Shown here in pieces: positions 43,671 to 51,855 of a DNA stretch of 64,000 nucleotides (position 1 is its first letter; each line of letters opens with the position of its first letter). The notes under the pieces were generated by a model, which made no database searches, was not told the DNA's origin, and worked only from the letters and a program-made list of their open reading frames with translations. Made by a program: the position numbers and the translations under genes. Source of the DNA: UBA965 sp964539815 (GTDB lineage: Bacteria > Chloroflexota > Chloroflexia > Chloroflexales > Roseiflexaceae); the NCBI GenBank assembly GCA_964539815.1, contig CAZIKU010000001.1, forward strand, positions 9,113 to 73,112, in the 5' to 3' direction.

Positions 43671-44194
43671 GTATTAGTACTGCATGGCTTGATGCTGAAT
43701 CTGTAGATGTGGCACTTCCTCGACTTCATGAGATCCTGGTTGCGGTTGTCGAAGCAAATGCAAGTGTAGGATTTATGTTGCCGGTGGATCATGCCGTTAT
43801 TGCTCGCTATTGGTATGGTGTTGCTGATGCGGTAAAACGTGCAGCCAAGCATGTTGTCGTTGCTTATGATGCGGATGGTCACATCATCGGAACAGCGCAA
43901 ATCGAAAACGCATCATCCGCGAATGGTGCTCATCGTGCCGAAGTTATGAAGGTATTAGTGCATCCACGCATGCAGCGCCATGGCGTCGGACTCGTGTTGA
44001 TGCACGAGCTCGAGAAATTCGCACAGGCACGGGGTTGGTGGTTGCTGTTGCTCGACACCAAACAGGGCGACGGAGGCGAGCGATTATACGCCAAGGCAGG
44101 CTGGACAAAGTTCGGCGAAGTGCCGGAGTATGCCTTTAGCCCAGATGGGACGCTCGCGGGGACGAGTTTTTGGTATAAGTTACTCGCGCACTAA
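43667..44194 (+). CDS. GNAT family N-acetyltransferase
   Basis: 175 residues. Motif A is VLVHPRMQRHGVGLVLMHELEKFA, followed by WWLLLLDTKQGDGGERLYAKAGW, a complete GNAT domain. Its ATG overlaps the galT stop as ATGA, so the two are coupled. Its stop codon overlaps that of the convergent larE gene by two bases. Acceptor unknown. Confidence 0.88.
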   Translation: MSISTAWLDAESVDVALPRLHEILVAVVEANASVGFMLPVDHAVIARYWYGVADAVKRAAKHVVVAYDADGHIIGTAQIENASSANGAHRAEVMKVLVHPRMQRHGVGLVLMHELEKFAQARGWWLLLLDTKQGDGGERLYAKAGWTKFGEVPEYAFSPDGTLAGTSFWYKLLAH

Positions 44195-45027
44195 ATCAAC
44201 AGGATTTCCTGTGATTTTGGTGCTTTTTGTTCATTCATACTGCCCGATCGGTAGCCAGTTAAATCGAGCGTTACAAACTTATACCCGAGTGCTTTGAGTT
44301 TATCGGTGATTGCATCACGATGCGTCATGGCAAGTTCGAATTGGTCGTTGGTGACTTCGATCCGCGCAATCGCATCATGATGGCGTACGCGGAATTGATG
44401 GAATCCCAAGCTGCGCATGTGGCGCTCTGCTTCGTCCAAGATGCGGAGTTTGTCTGCAGTGACTCGTTCTCCGTATTGAATTCGCGATGAAAGACACGCA
44501 TACGACGGTTTGTTCCAATTCGAGAGCCCGAAGTTTTTGGCCAGGACGCGGATTTCTGCCTTACCGAGACCTGCTTCAATTAACGGACTACGCACATTGA
44601 ATTCTTTGGCGGCCTGGTGTCCTGGCCGGTGCGTGCCTACGTCATCGGCCATCGCCCCGTAGACAATCGTTTGTATGCCGAGAGAATGTGCGAGTGGCTC
44701 GAGCTCACTGAAGAGTGTTTTCTTGCAAAAGTAACAGCGATCGGTATCGTTGCGTGCATATCCCTCGAGCGCGAGTTCATGCGTTGTGACGACTTCGTGT
44801 CGCGCACCAATGTCGCGTGCGAGTTGTTGCGCTTGGGCCAATTCCTCACGCGGATATGTTTCGGAGTCTGCAGTGCCAGCAACACACTTATCACCGAGTA
44901 CATCGTAGGCAACTTTCAGCAGCACTGTGCTATCTACGCCACCTGAAAATGCCACGAGGACACTCCCCATGTCGCGCAACAACTGTTGCAAGTGTGTGTA
45001 TTTTTCTTGAAGTGACTGAGTAGTCAT
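44191..45027 (-). CDS. larE: LarE, sulfur transferase of nickel-pincer cofactor synthesis
   Basis: 278 residues of the PP-loop ATPase family. SGGVDS at 28-33 binds ATP; RCYFCKK and PSYACLSSRIQYG are LarE signatures. LarE adds sulfur to the pyridinium biscarboxylate made by LarB. Three Cys (98, 101, 178) can be aligned with the ligands of the [4Fe-4S] type of LarE, which differs from the sacrificial single-Cys type of Lactiplantibacillus. AAAGGA lies 8 bases before the ATG, and the frame overlaps larB by 4 bases. larC (nickel insertion) and larA are not in the window. Confidence 0.92.
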   Translation of the reverse strand: MTTQSLQEKYTHLQQLLRDMGSVLVAFSGGVDSTVLLKVAYDVLGDKCVAGTADSETYPREELAQAQQLARDIGARHEVVTTHELALEGYARNDTDRCYFCKKTLFSELEPLAHSLGIQTIVYGAMADDVGTHRPGHQAAKEFNVRSPLIEAGLGKAEIRVLAKNFGLSNWNKPSYACLSSRIQYGERVTADKLRILDEAERHMRSLGFHQFRVRHHDAIARIEVTNDQFELAMTHRDAITDKLKALGYKFVTLDLTGYRSGSMNEQKAPKSQEILLI

Positions 45028-45743
45028 ACGCGAGTTCCTTTGTGACGAGCCGTAAATAGCTGACGTGCAATGCGTGCCGCGGCCGCCCCTGCGCCTACGC
45101 CATTATCAATATTAACCACAGTAATTCCTGGTGCGCAACTTTGCAACATGGTGCCGAGTGCGGCATGTCCTGCCCCGCCAAAGCCATAGCCGACTGCGGT
45201 AGGGAGCCCGATGACCGGGACATCCACTAATCCCGTGATGACCGAAGGTAGTGCACCGTCCATCCCTGCTGCTACTATGATAACATCGACGGGGATTGTT
45301 AATAAATGGCGGAGCGGTTCAAAGAGCCGGTGTAACCCAGCAACTCCCACATCAGTGACACGGTGTACATCACATCCCAACTCATGGCAGATAGCTGCGG
45401 CCTCATCTGCAACTGGTAAATCGCTTGTTCCTGCGGCCACAATACCAACGTTGCCTCCTTTTTCGGGGAGGCTACTCGACGTGTGTGCAATGGTGATAAT
45501 GCGATCTGCGGTCCCGCGTGTAATCATATCTGCGGGATACGTGGCACATAATGCCGCAACAGTCTCTGGTTGTGCTCGACTCACGAGTGCGCGTCCGTTG
45601 CGTGCGAGTAACCCGGCTACGATAGCAAGTGTTTGTTCTGTGGTTTTGTTGATGGCATATATGACTTCGGGCATGCCGGTGCGTTGTTGACGTAGCAAAT
45701 CAATGGAGGCAAAAGAGTCGATGTGCAAAATTGGATTTGTCAT
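45024..45743 (-). CDS. larB: LarB, pyridinium-3,5-biscarboxylate mononucleotide synthase
   Basis: 239 residues. The C-terminal PurE-like domain shows IVAAGTSDLPVADEAA, IIVAAGMDGALPSVI and GYGFGGAGHAALGTMLQSC, the LarB signature. It carboxylates and hydrolyses nicotinic acid adenine dinucleotide as the first step of the nickel-pincer cofactor, used by lactate racemase and related enzymes. GAGG lies about 10 bases before the ATG. It overlaps the EamA gene and larE by 4 bases each. Confidence 0.93.
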   Translation of the reverse strand: MTNPILHIDSFASIDLLRQQRTGMPEVIYAINKTTEQTLAIVAGLLARNGRALVSRAQPETVAALCATYPADMITRGTADRIITIAHTSSSLPEKGGNVGIVAAGTSDLPVADEAAAICHELGCDVHRVTDVGVAGLHRLFEPLRHLLTIPVDVIIVAAGMDGALPSVITGLVDVPVIGLPTAVGYGFGGAGHAALGTMLQSCAPGITVVNIDNGVGAGAAAARIARQLFTARHKGTRV

Positions 45744-46654
45744 GATGTGTAATCCTCGCGTGTTTCTCCATATGCAGTTATACCAATTCCGCCTAAGAGG
45801 CTGATTAGCCCGACGAGTTGGAATGGCGTAATCTGTTCACCAAAAAGGGTGAATGCCAAAATCGCCGAACCTACCGGTTCACCGAGCAATGCGATTGTAA
45901 CGAGCAATGCAGATAAGTGGCGCATTGCAAAGTTGATGGATGTGTGCCCGAGTAATTGTGGGCCAAGTGCTAATCCGATTAAGTAGAGCCATGCCACAGG
46001 TTGTGCTGGCAATGCGGTGAGGCCTACACTCATGCATGCGAGCAGAAGTACGATGGCAGCACTGCCGTATGTGATCCAAATATAGTGAAGCAACGGAATG
46101 TGTGCGCGGACACCGCGCCCAATCAGAAAGTATATAGAACCACTAATTGCACCAATGAGTGCGAGACTGTTGCCGAGGAGTGGTTGTGGTCCATTGGCAC
46201 TTTGCTGGTCGCTGAGTGCGATAATAATTGACCCGGCAATGGTCAACACCATTCCGCCAATCCGCCATTGATTGAGTCGTTCTTTGAAAATGAGCATGGC
46301 TGCAATTCCGACCCATAGTGGCGTCGTCGAGACCAGGGCCGCAGACGACGCCACTGTGGTGTATTCTAGGGATTGAATCCATGTGGCAAAATGTACGGCG
46401 AGACATAGTCCTGACAAAAGTGCCATGCGTACATGTGACCATGCATACGCGCGTGCTGTTGTCGCCCATCTGTAGGCAACAATGAGTGTCAAGATACTTG
46501 CAGAAACACCGAGGCGTATCGCTGCAATGCTCAGCGATGGGATAGCCATCCCTTGAGCGTAACGTATGAGGATTGAAGATGTGGCAATTACACAGATGCC
46601 ACATGCGAGGAAAATCGCTGCCAGCACTTTTGCCGAGACAACTGGTGTGTTCAT
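45740..46654 (-). CDS. EamA/DMT family transporter
   Basis: 304 residues with 10 hydrophobic segments in two EamA repeats (first about 10-145, second about 160-295). The repeat ends read STTPLWVGIAAMLIFKERL and LGEPVGSAILAFTLFGE, each with the Glu typical of this superfamily. No Shine-Dalgarno is present and the predicted transcript begins at or next to the ATG. It heads a three-gene overlapping set with larB and larE. The substrate is unknown; a link to nickel or to a lactate-type substrate is only suggested by position. Confidence 0.85.
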   Translation of the reverse strand: MNTPVVSAKVLAAIFLACGICVIATSSILIRYAQGMAIPSLSIAAIRLGVSASILTLIVAYRWATTARAYAWSHVRMALLSGLCLAVHFATWIQSLEYTTVASSAALVSTTPLWVGIAAMLIFKERLNQWRIGGMVLTIAGSIIIALSDQQSANGPQPLLGNSLALIGAISGSIYFLIGRGVRAHIPLLHYIWITYGSAAIVLLLACMSVGLTALPAQPVAWLYLIGLALGPQLLGHTSINFAMRHLSALLVTIALLGEPVGSAILAFTLFGEQITPFQLVGLISLLGGIGITAYGETREDYTS

Positions 46655-46660
46655 AGTTAA

Positions 46661-46680
46661 ATTGTACCATTATGCATGGT
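46661..46680 (-). promoter_or_regulatory. Extended -10 promoter with inverted repeat before the EamA-larB-larE genes
   Basis: TGGTACAAT on the minus strand (46661-46669) ends 6 bases before the ATG. Overlapping it is the perfect inverted repeat ACCAT-TATGC-ATGGT at 46666-46680, well placed as an operator. Confidence 0.5.
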
Positions 46681-46711
46681 CTGACAGTATAGGAACTTTG
46701 TATTGGTGCAA

Positions 46712-46741
46712 TTACATCAAAATGTGATTGTTTAGTATAAT
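46712..46741 (+). promoter_or_regulatory. Promoter of the GT4 gene
   Basis: TATAAT at 46736-46741 with TTACAT 18 bases upstream. The leader is about 20 bases and contains GAGGA 8 bases before the ATG. Confidence 0.5.
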
Positions 46742-46769
46742 ATGCACATAGGTATAGAGGAATCAAAAC

Positions 46770-47978
46770 ATGCGCGTGTTGATGATATCGTGGGAGTATC
46801 CACCGCATATGGTCGGTGGACTTGGCCGGCATGTCGCAGACTTGGCACCACAACTTGCCAAACAAGGTGTTGACTTGACACTGCTTACTCCGTGGTCTGC
46901 GGGTGCATTGCAATATGAGCAGGTTGCACCAAATTTGCATATTGTCAGAGTGCCACTCAATGAACGTGCACTCGATATTGTGACGCGGGTTTCAGATGCA
47001 ACAGTAGCCTTAGTAAATGTTGCACATGCACTCTGGAAAGAACATGGTGGGTTTGATTTAATCCACGTTCATGATTGGTTGTTGGCAGATGCTGCTATAA
47101 CGCTCAAACACCATTATCGGCGACCGTTGTTGGCCACAATCCATGCAAGCGAACGTGGACGTCGACGCGGTGATATTTCTTCCCCTGAATCACGTGCAAT
47201 TGATGCAATTGAGTGGCGACTCACGTATGAGGCCTGGCGGGTGATTGTCTGCTCACAATACATGGTTTCACAGCTCGTCAATGACTTTGACTTGCCACAC
47301 GACAAAATTGATATGGTTCCAAATGGAGTGGTCATTCCGGCGAACCCGTTTGCCTGCGCACAAGACCGGTTGCACTATCGTATGCGCTATCAGCCGTTCG
47401 ATGCTCCGTTGCTTTTTGCTGTTGGCCGACTGGTTCATGAAAAAGGCTGGCATGTGTTGATTGCGGCACTCGCGCGCCTACGACATGTATTTGCCCATAC
47501 GCGACTCGTTTTGGCTGGCGTCGGAGGATATCGTGATGAACTGCTCTGGCTCGCACGCAAACATGATGTATTGAGTGCAGTGACATTTGCTGGCTTTATT
47601 AGCGATGACGATCGCAATAAACTGTATGCAGCTGCCGATATAGCAGTATTTCCGTCACTCTATGAACCGTTTGGAATAGTCGCATTAGAAGCTATGGCGT
47701 TGCGTTGTCCGGTGGTCGTCAGTAATACGGGTGGGTTACGAGAAGTGGTTCAGTCGAATCGTACGGGAGTGCTCGTATCGCCAGATGATGTAGATGCATT
47801 AGTCGCAGGATTGACTACGACCTTGAGTGAGTCAGTGCAAACGAATGAGCGCATCCAACTTGCGTACGAAGATACGCGTATTACCTATGGTTGGCAGACG
47901 ATTGCTGCGTCGACAGCGGCTGTGTATGGGCGAGTAATCGCCGAGTGGCAAAACTCCGATTGGGGGCATGCATCGTGA
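46770..47978 (+). CDS. GT4 glycosyltransferase, glycogen-synthase-like
   Basis: 402 residues. The start MRVLMISWEYPPHMVGGLGRH contains the lysine-less GGLG ADP/UDP-glucose loop of the bacterial GT4 glycogen-synthase branch, and FDLIHVHDWL follows. The C-terminal domain has PLLFAVGRLVHEKGWHVLI and SLYEPFGIVALEAMALRCPVV (EX7E). It could elongate a glucan or act in maltose-1-phosphate or trehalose-type metabolism; the family alone does not settle this. It stands alone, with its own promoter. Confidence 0.85.
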   Translation: MRVLMISWEYPPHMVGGLGRHVADLAPQLAKQGVDLTLLTPWSAGALQYEQVAPNLHIVRVPLNERALDIVTRVSDATVALVNVAHALWKEHGGFDLIHVHDWLLADAAITLKHHYRRPLLATIHASERGRRRGDISSPESRAIDAIEWRLTYEAWRVIVCSQYMVSQLVNDFDLPHDKIDMVPNGVVIPANPFACAQDRLHYRMRYQPFDAPLLFAVGRLVHEKGWHVLIAALARLRHVFAHTRLVLAGVGGYRDELLWLARKHDVLSAVTFAGFISDDDRNKLYAAADIAVFPSLYEPFGIVALEAMALRCPVVVSNTGGLREVVQSNRTGVLVSPDDVDALVAGLTTTLSESVQTNERIQLAYEDTRITYGWQTIAASTAAVYGRVIAEWQNSDWGHAS

Positions 47979-47982
47979 TTTG

Positions 47983-48011
47983 TTGCGTGTTTGTGTACTG
48001 TCAGATACACT
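47983..48011 (+). promoter_or_regulatory. Possible promoter of the 185-aa gene
   Basis: TTGCGT and TACACT are 17 bases apart, about 25 bases before the start of the next gene. Confidence 0.35.
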
Positions 48012-48040
48012 ACACATAGATTTGTTAGATGAGGTACGCT

Positions 48041-48598
48041 ATGACTGCACCTGTTCGTCCACCACGTCGTTCTACAGCATACGTGCATGCTGCGTATACC
48101 CGCTGTGTTGGTACGTGGCTCGAGAATGCTCCGAGCAAAGAAGAACTCTCCGCCATGCGTGATGCGATGGAAGCCGCCCGCCGCTACCGCGAAACGGTAA
48201 AAGATGCCATTCCAACAGTTGATGCCTACAACGAAATGAGTTTGGCACTCTTTCGCCATGAACGATTCCGTGCAATTGCGTTGGATGGCTGGATTATCGC
48301 CGATGTCATTGATGCGAATGGTGAACCACCAATCGTCGAAGACGAAGCTGATCCCACGTTCTCACAATACATCCGTGCTGCAGTAGGCACTGTGGCATCT
48401 GCGCGTATCCGTCGTGCATTAGCAGAACAAGCACAACGCTTTTTGCCCATGCTGATTGATGAAGATGATAAGGTGGGAGCTATTTTGTTGGCTCAAAATA
48501 CCTACATGACATTAATGAGTGAATCATCCACTCCACTCTTGGTGCAAAGCATCGTGAGCGGCTTGTCAGCATATTACGACGAATTGCCCGAAGAATAA
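48041..48598 (+). CDS. Unrecognised 185-aa acidic alpha-helical protein
   Basis: A soluble, mostly helical protein with an acidic C-terminal half. The first 15 residues are basic and Pro-rich (TAPVRPPRRSTAYVHA); then come AMRDAMEAARRYRETV and ARIRRALAEQAQRFLPMLIDEDD. No motif of a known family was recognised. The start at 48041 has GAGG 7 bases upstream, lying inside a longer frame that begins with that sequence. A strong terminator closes the gene, so it is a unit of its own. Confidence 0.6.
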   Translation: MTAPVRPPRRSTAYVHAAYTRCVGTWLENAPSKEELSAMRDAMEAARRYRETVKDAIPTVDAYNEMSLALFRHERFRAIALDGWIIADVIDANGEPPIVEDEADPTFSQYIRAAVGTVASARIRRALAEQAQRFLPMLIDEDDKVGAILLAQNTYMTLMSESSTPLLVQSIVSGLSAYYDELPEE

Positions 48599-48613
48599 CG
48601 CCACGAAGATAGA

Positions 48614-48648
48614 ACCACCTGTCACAAATCTGTGACAGGTGGTTTTTT
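48614..48648 (+). terminator. Strong rho-independent terminator
   Basis: A perfect 13-bp stem ACCACCTGTCACA/TGTGACAGGTGGT with a 4-base loop AATC followed by TTTTTT. It ends the unknown gene and precedes the ComM start by 50 bases. Confidence 0.95.
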
Positions 48649-48700
48649 CGTACCTTTTTGCATTACAAGAGCGGTATACCTCACAACAAAGGAGGTAGGT

Positions 48701-50203
48701 ATGCTTGCTCGTATCATGAGTTGTGCGCTTCGTGGTTTGGATGGCGTCACCGTAATGGTTGAGGTCGATATATCCGGTGGACTGCCGTTTTTTGCTGTCG
48801 TTGGTCTGACTGATACTGCGGTCCAAGAAAGTCGTGAACGGGTCCGTGCAGCCATTCGAAACTCCGAGTACGAATTTCCGATGCGCCGTGTTGCTGTGAG
48901 TCTGGCTCCGGCGGATTTGCGCAAGGCTGGTCCAGCATATGATTTGCCGATTGCGTTGGCGATTTTGGCAGCCACCTATCAAATTCCGTTGCCGAGTGCG
49001 ACAACGGCCTTTCTCGGTGAAGTCGGATTTGATGGCAGTTTGCGTCATGTTGATGGCGTATTGCCGATGGTGATTGCCGCCAAAGATGCAGGGATGACCC
49101 ACGTGGTGGTACCACAGATCGACGCACGAGAAGCAATGCTCGTCTCGGATATTACCGTCGTCCCATGTGCATCCATACGTGATGTTGCCCGTGTGATCAA
49201 TGGCGGTCGCCCACACGAACTTGTGCTCCATGCAACAGAGCGAGTAGCGTCGGTCGAACAAATCGATTTTGCTGATGTACGGGGCAATCAGCATGCGCGC
49301 CGCGCCATGGAAATAGTAGCGGCAGGGCGACATAATATTCTACTCACGGGTGCACCTGGATCTGGTAAAACAATGATGGCACGCGCATTGTGGAGCATCA
49401 TGCCACCCCTGACAGATAGTGAATCAATGACTGTTGCCAAAATTCAAAGTGTGGCCGGTACATTACGACGTGATATTCATCTTTCACATCAAATTCCATT
49501 TTGTGCTCCACATCACACAACGTCACTTGCTGGATTAATAGGTGGTGGTGCAAGTCGGATTCGTCCCGGCATGGTGACACTTGCACATCATGGCCTGCTC
49601 TTTCTTGATGAATTTCCCGAATTTGGCCAAAAACTCGAATCCCTGCGTCAGCCTCTCGAAGATCGCAGCATAACAATAAGTCGTGCGCATGGGTCGCTAG
49701 AGTTACCTGCGAACTTTCTGTTGGTGGCTGCACGAAATCCATGTCCATGCGGCTGGTACGGTGATCGAGAGCGTGCATGCACTTGTACTCCACATGCTTT
49801 GGAGCGCTATCAGCGCCGGGTGAGTGGTCCTATTTTGGATAGAATCGATATGCATTTAGATGTGCCACGCATCGAATCACACCAGCTCATTACTATTGCC
49901 TATGGCGAATCATCAGCGCAGATTCTGGCACGCGTGTTGACTGCGCGTCAATTCGCACACTCACGTGGGCAAAAAAAGCATAATGCAGACTTGACTGTCG
50001 CTGAGTTGCGAAGTCATGCGTCACCAGACGCACACGGGCAAGCCTTGCTTGAAACAGCGATAGCCAGACTCGGCTTATCTGCACGTTCGTACTTCCGAAT
50101 CTTGCGTGTGGCACGGACAATTGCTGATCTAGCTGGTGCCAGTGACGTGTTGCAGCTACACATCGCAGAAGCATTGCAATACCGAGGATTTCGATTAGTG
50201 TGA
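48701..50203 (+). CDS. comM: YifB/ComM-family AAA+ helicase
   Basis: 500 residues. N-terminal LonC-like domain (about 20-165: VDISGGLPFFAVVGLTDTAVQESRERV), Mg-chelatase-type AAA+ domain with Walker A GAPGSGKT at 217-224 and LLFLDEFPE as Walker B, then the NPCPCGWYGDRERACTC Cys cluster and a C-terminal domain with LARVLTARQFA. ComM is a helicase that promotes branch migration during natural transformation. GGAGG lies 5 bases before the ATG; the longer frame begins inside the terminator and is discarded. The short ComEC at 20788 is the only other competence-like gene in the window. Confidence 0.94.
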   Translation: MLARIMSCALRGLDGVTVMVEVDISGGLPFFAVVGLTDTAVQESRERVRAAIRNSEYEFPMRRVAVSLAPADLRKAGPAYDLPIALAILAATYQIPLPSATTAFLGEVGFDGSLRHVDGVLPMVIAAKDAGMTHVVVPQIDAREAMLVSDITVVPCASIRDVARVINGGRPHELVLHATERVASVEQIDFADVRGNQHARRAMEIVAAGRHNILLTGAPGSGKTMMARALWSIMPPLTDSESMTVAKIQSVAGTLRRDIHLSHQIPFCAPHHTTSLAGLIGGGASRIRPGMVTLAHHGLLFLDEFPEFGQKLESLRQPLEDRSITISRAHGSLELPANFLLVAARNPCPCGWYGDRERACTCTPHALERYQRRVSGPILDRIDMHLDVPRIESHQLITIAYGESSAQILARVLTARQFAHSRGQKKHNADLTVAELRSHASPDAHGQALLETAIARLGLSARSYFRILRVARTIADLAGASDVLQLHIAEALQYRGFRLV

Positions 50204-50257
50204 GTCGATTATGTGTTTGCTATTATAATGGGCTTGGATATGTGAAAGGGGGGGGAT

Positions 50258-50605
50258 ATGCAAACTCCAATGGGGCAAACGCTCGTCGCGTTGGTAGCGA
50301 TGGCAGTCTTTTTATTGATGGCTCAACGTGCGCAATCGGTTGGCCAAACGAATCGCATGCGTGCTATGCGCGCTGCGGCAGCAAGTACTGCTATTTTGTC
50401 GGCAAATGCAGCGTTGCGAATGTTTGGCATAGATGTTTCCGCATACCAGACATATATCGCACTTGGGGCGTTTGCATGTATCGCACTTGCAGGATTCTTT
50501 TTGGTGCGGGCTGCACTGCGGAGTGAAGCCATGCAAATCCGCGTAGAGGTTCAACGACGTGCAGATGAATTCAAAAGCAACACCCCACCAGATGACAAAG
50601 CCTGA
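50258..50605 (+). CDS. Small membrane protein, two helices
   Basis: 115 residues: TM1 at about 8-23 (LVALVAMAVFLLM), a basic loop with NRMRAMRAAAAS, TM2 at about 64-85 (TYIALGAFACIALAGFFLV) and a charged C-terminal tail. A G-rich Shine-Dalgarno (AAAGGGGGGG) lies 4 bases before the ATG. It is followed at once by the DUF309 gene. Function unknown. Confidence 0.65.
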   Translation: MQTPMGQTLVALVAMAVFLLMAQRAQSVGQTNRMRAMRAAAASTAILSANAALRMFGIDVSAYQTYIALGAFACIALAGFFLVRAALRSEAMQIRVEVQRRADEFKSNTPPDDKA

Positions 50606-50606
50606 T

Positions 50607-50957
50607 ATGCGTATATTGTCCGCGGTACGCCTCTTTAATCAACAACGTTGGCGCGATGCGTTGTTGCTATTTGAGGCAGTATGGCTACAAACACGTCACC
50701 CCGAACACAAGGCGCTCGTTCAGCTCGCGAATATCGTGCTACAACTACATCTCGGCTTCTACAAATCACCACGATTGCTGATTCCCAAGGCGCGGGCACT
50801 TCTTTCCCAGGCGTCACCATGTACTGGGATCGACATTGCCGGACTTATGCACAGTTTGTATCTGCTTGCTGCGCTTATTCCTGAACACGACGACGATTCA
50901 TTTCAGGTTACCGCCATTCCAGATATACAGATACGGTGGATGTATGGCAACAGTTGA
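50607..50957 (+). CDS. DUF309-like helical protein
   Basis: About 116 residues. The DUF309 core is recognisable as RLFNQQRWRDALLLFEAVWL followed by a second helix pair, but the family's characteristic His and Glu in the AHExLE segment are absent. The start is uncertain: ATG at 50607 lies one base after the stop of the previous gene (TGATATG), a coupling arrangement; ATG at 50592 is the alternative. The metallo-hydrolase gene overlaps its end by 14 bases. Confidence 0.6.
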   Translation: MRILSAVRLFNQQRWRDALLLFEAVWLQTRHPEHKALVQLANIVLQLHLGFYKSPRLLIPKARALLSQASPCTGIDIAGLMHSLYLLAALIPEHDDDSFQVTAIPDIQIRWMYGNS

Positions 50958-51855
50958 ACTCCAATATGTGACAGCACGTACTGCCTATGTACCTGGCACA
51001 AATAATCTTGGCGTAGTCGTGGTTGGTTCTGGCGAGGCCGTGGCAATTGATACGGGCATCGATAAAGAATCGGGGCGTTTATTGCGCCGGGCATGTGAAG
51101 CCGCCAATCTTGAGTTAGTGGCAGTTATTTCAACGCATCATCATGCCGATCATATTGGCGGTAATGATTACCTAGTGCGCAATATTGCCCATCTAGAAGT
51201 CTACGCTCCACTGCGTGAAGCACCATTCATCGAAGATACATACCTCGAACCGAGCTATTTGTCATATGGCGCATCACCGATTCCTGCGTTGCGCAATCGA
51301 TTCGTGATGGCCACATCTGCACCCGTGCATCATCGTATTCAATCTGATGTGCTGACAATCGGTCACACTGAATTTGGTGTGATTGCAGTACCAGGTCATT
51401 CACTGGCACAAATCGCAGTACTCGTCGACGGCGTCTGTTTTGCTGCTGACAGTTACTTTGGTGATGCTGTTATTGAAAAGTACGGGATGCCGTATGCGCA
51501 TGATGTTAATGCGCAAATTAATTCATTCGATGTCGTAACTGCGCTAGCTGCGCAAACGTGGATTCCTGGTCACGGGGTGTTGGCAACTCGCGAAGACCTC
51601 TTGCCAACTATTGCGCATAACCGTTTGGTGATTGCACAGAGTAAAACGATGATTTGTGATGTGTGTCGGATACCACAGTCACTTCAGTCGATTGTGACCG
51701 CAGTGCAACAACAGATGGGTAAACCATCGACCGCACTTGCACAGTATGCAGTATTTGCCTCTGGAATTTCCGCATATTTGGCTGCGCTCGTGAGCGATGG
51801 TATGCTCACCGTGGAATTAACGTCGATGGGGCCAATGTGGCAGACAATCAAATGA
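50944..51855 (+). CDS. Metallo-beta-lactamase fold hydrolase
   Basis: 303 residues. The metal site is STHHHADHIGGN (HxHxDH at about 75), with VPGHSLAQIAVLVDG, CFAADSYFGDAV and a final HGVLATREDL closing the fold. Residue pattern and length fit class B-like thiolesterase/glyoxalase II-type enzymes with an extra C-terminal helix bundle. GGTGG lies before the ATG. It overlaps the DUF309 gene by 14 bases and the thioesterase gene by 4. Substrate unknown. Confidence 0.85.
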   Translation: MATVELQYVTARTAYVPGTNNLGVVVVGSGEAVAIDTGIDKESGRLLRRACEAANLELVAVISTHHHADHIGGNDYLVRNIAHLEVYAPLREAPFIEDTYLEPSYLSYGASPIPALRNRFVMATSAPVHHRIQSDVLTIGHTEFGVIAVPGHSLAQIAVLVDGVCFAADSYFGDAVIEKYGMPYAHDVNAQINSFDVVTALAAQTWIPGHGVLATREDLLPTIAHNRLVIAQSKTMICDVCRIPQSLQSIVTAVQQQMGKPSTALAQYAVFASGISAYLAALVSDGMLTVELTSMGPMWQTIK

